From: Tomocerus qinae | Lineage: Eukaryota; Arthropoda; Collembola; Entomobryomorpha; Tomoceridae | Direction of reading: 5' to 3' | Length of the DNA stretch: 64,000 nt | Assembly: GCA_020055645.1 (NCBI GenBank) | Contig: CM034546.1 | Coordinates: forward strand, 110,019,375 to 110,083,374 | In this document: positions 62,401 through 64,000 of the stretch, in pieces | Numbering within the stretch: position 1 is the stretch's first letter | Layout: each line of letters opens with the position of its first letter | Notes under the pieces: generated by a model | What the model was told of the DNA's origin: nothing | Database searches by the model: none | What the model saw: the letters and a program-made list of their open reading frames with translations, nothing else | Program-made: the position numbers and the translations under genes

Positions 62401-64000
62401 GCAGCCCACTTTTTTATTTACACATAATATAGATCGTTATATAGACACTTGCAACCATTGCCCACTTGGAACTTTCCCTTTGTACCATATATTAGTCTAA
62501 ATAATAAATCTACTATCTCCATTGAATTGCACTACGGGAGACTATGCTCTGTATTATTAGCACTGAAATTAGAGGTGAGGTTAGAAGGTGGAATAAATGC
62601 AATTTTTATTAGCTACTCGTGACAAATTTTATGGTAGTAAAGCCAAAATCTCATTGAAAACAAAAGAAAGGTGAAAGGTGAAGTTTTTCATAAACGGCTA
62701 CCTAAACAAATACTTTGTATTGATTGATTCAGTCTGTAGTAGTATAGGCATATAAGATTATATAAGTGTATATCTAATCACGCTAGTTATAGAGATATAG
62801 ATCCGTGTAATTCTTAGTGAAATCCATTTCTCCTCCACCTGGCCTGACTGAACTTTTGCTATTATTGTAGACTATATATAACAGATTAGAGGCTGCCATC
62901 ATTTATTCACGTCTTCTGAAATCTACAATACTATGGGACTTACGTCCTTCCATCAAATGTATTTTAAGTAGGCATACTCATACATAAGAAGATCTTCTCC
63001 GGTGATACCCAAATATATTCTATACGACTACTTCGTGGACAGCTCTGTTGTGTAGTGTTTGAATTTCCTGACCATTTTTACTTGTAAAAGGGAAAGAAGA
63101 TAAGAAATTGTGATGAAGCCGCATTTATGTATCTGTCTCTGGGTTGTCTTGTCCCACTGTATGACGGGTAATGCGAAACTGAAAAGTAAGCGAAAATACT
63201 TATTTCATATACGTACTCGTATTTTTCTGTAGACCTTTTGATCTCTTCTTAAGTTGTCATTTGTTTTACTTTACGTTCTCCGATTTTCTCTTTCTTTTAG
63301 CCCTAAGAAGCTTTCAACTTCGACATATGCTGTTGAAAGTATACTTACGATATGATTATTTAACTGTACTTTATACTTTGAAGCATGCTTATAGTATTAT
63401 AGCTACTTACTATATATATAGACACTTTTTCATTATTTTTATTTATAGCTTGTGTAAGTGTAGTACTCTATTAATGTAAGGATTATAGGAAAATGCCGAG
63501 TATAATGTGCTATAGGTTACATAAATATGATGTCATTTGAGTTTACTGGATTGTGCACTTGTCTTGTCGTGCTACATGATTTGTTATCATAAAATGTCAT
63601 GGCCTGACATGGATCACTTTATTCTTCTCCAATTTCATGTACGAATGCTTATTTCCTGTCATTGGGGCTGAAAGTTTACGGACTTTTGATTTGAGCTTAT
63701 GGAATTCAGTATTTCAACTTCTCTTTACGTCCGGGGGGTTCAGGTGGGAAAATTCCATTTCGCCTCCAGATTTGTTTCGACAGGACTCTGACTACTTACT
63801 GTTACTCTACTGCTACTGGTTACCGTATGCCTGTTACTCAGATTGCATTCTGGAGAAAGTGGCATGAAATCGCATTCCAAGCGTCTTGGTCCATTTGCAA
63901 AATCTGGCATTATGCAAATGTCAAAGATTCACATGATTTTCTCACGTTTACTTACAAATACTCGACTTTCACCCAACTCTGACTACTTATAATAACATTC
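59461..64000. other. Non-coding region, nothing supported
   Basis: No coding exon can be supported. A GC-richer patch at about 60840-61340 and an octamer-bearing inverted repeat at 63892-63920 are the only stretches that stand out. The region could be intergenic or an intron of a gene outside the window. Confidence 0.3.
63892..63920. promoter_or_regulatory. Inverted pair of octamer (POU-type) motifs
   Basis: CATTTGCA at 63892-63899 and TGCAAATG at 63913-63920 form perfect 8-bp inverted arms. The right one contains the exact octamer ATGCAAAT and the left one a one-mismatch octamer on the opposite strand. Whether it is used is unknown, as no adjacent gene is seen. Confidence 0.3.

Noticed and set aside
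1-64000. tRNA, rRNA or spliceosomal snRNA genes
   Set aside because: I looked for T-loop (GGTTCGAAT-like) cores and other obvious conserved RNA boxes on both strands and found none with a complete cloverleaf context. A covariance-model scan would be needed to exclude them.

Overview
This window is eukaryotic nuclear DNA. It is AT-rich, has spliced genes with GT/AG introns, and has large non-coding spans. The gene set points to an arthropod, probably a hexapod: a BTBD17-like BTB/BACK protein, a BTB zinc-finger protein, a type I Hsp40 of the DNAJA1 class, and an MBD5/6 (Drosophila six-banded) homologue. The order is not identifiable from the sequence; a springtail or basal insect is only a guess.

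Layout. Positions 1-3139 (+) hold an eight-exon BTBD17-like gene with introns of mostly 80-300 bp; its leader enters from outside the window. Positions 3140-6385 are non-coding and carry a 107-bp-arm foldback repeat, a G/C-run repeat remnant and small hairpins. Positions 6386-9459 (+) hold a six-exon BTB plus C2H2 zinc-finger gene. Positions 9460-11994 contain a heat-shock-element-bearing leader region feeding the five-exon Hsp40 gene at 11995-13652 (+). Positions 13653-18882 contain a CRE-bearing foldback element and probable leader exons of the next gene. Positions 18883-47445 (+) hold the MBD5/6 homologue: five coding exons and 1,799 codons by my splice model, with the MBD split over exons 1-3 and introns of 6.9 and 15.6 kb. 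The 15.6-kb intron contains a 5,188-bp LTR retrotransposon (35587-40774). Positions 52464-52895 (-) hold a small multi-pass membrane protein. The rest, to 64000, has no gene I can support, but holds a foldback element and a 10-bp minisatellite near 55.2-55.95 kb.

The most interesting object is the LTR element. Its two 403-bp LTRs are identical by eye and are flanked by an AAGC target duplication. Several signals place its transcription on the minus strand: a tRNA-Phe-like primer site, a short polypurine tract, and the order TATA then AATAAA. The 4.4-kb interior has no recognisable gag or pol and is instead built from several distinct tandem or dispersed repeat arrays. It looks like a recently mobile, non-autonomous, LARD-like element lying antisense in a chromatin-regulator intron.

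All exon boundaries were deduced by hand from frame continuity and splice consensus. They agree in phase across each gene but are not backed by transcripts.
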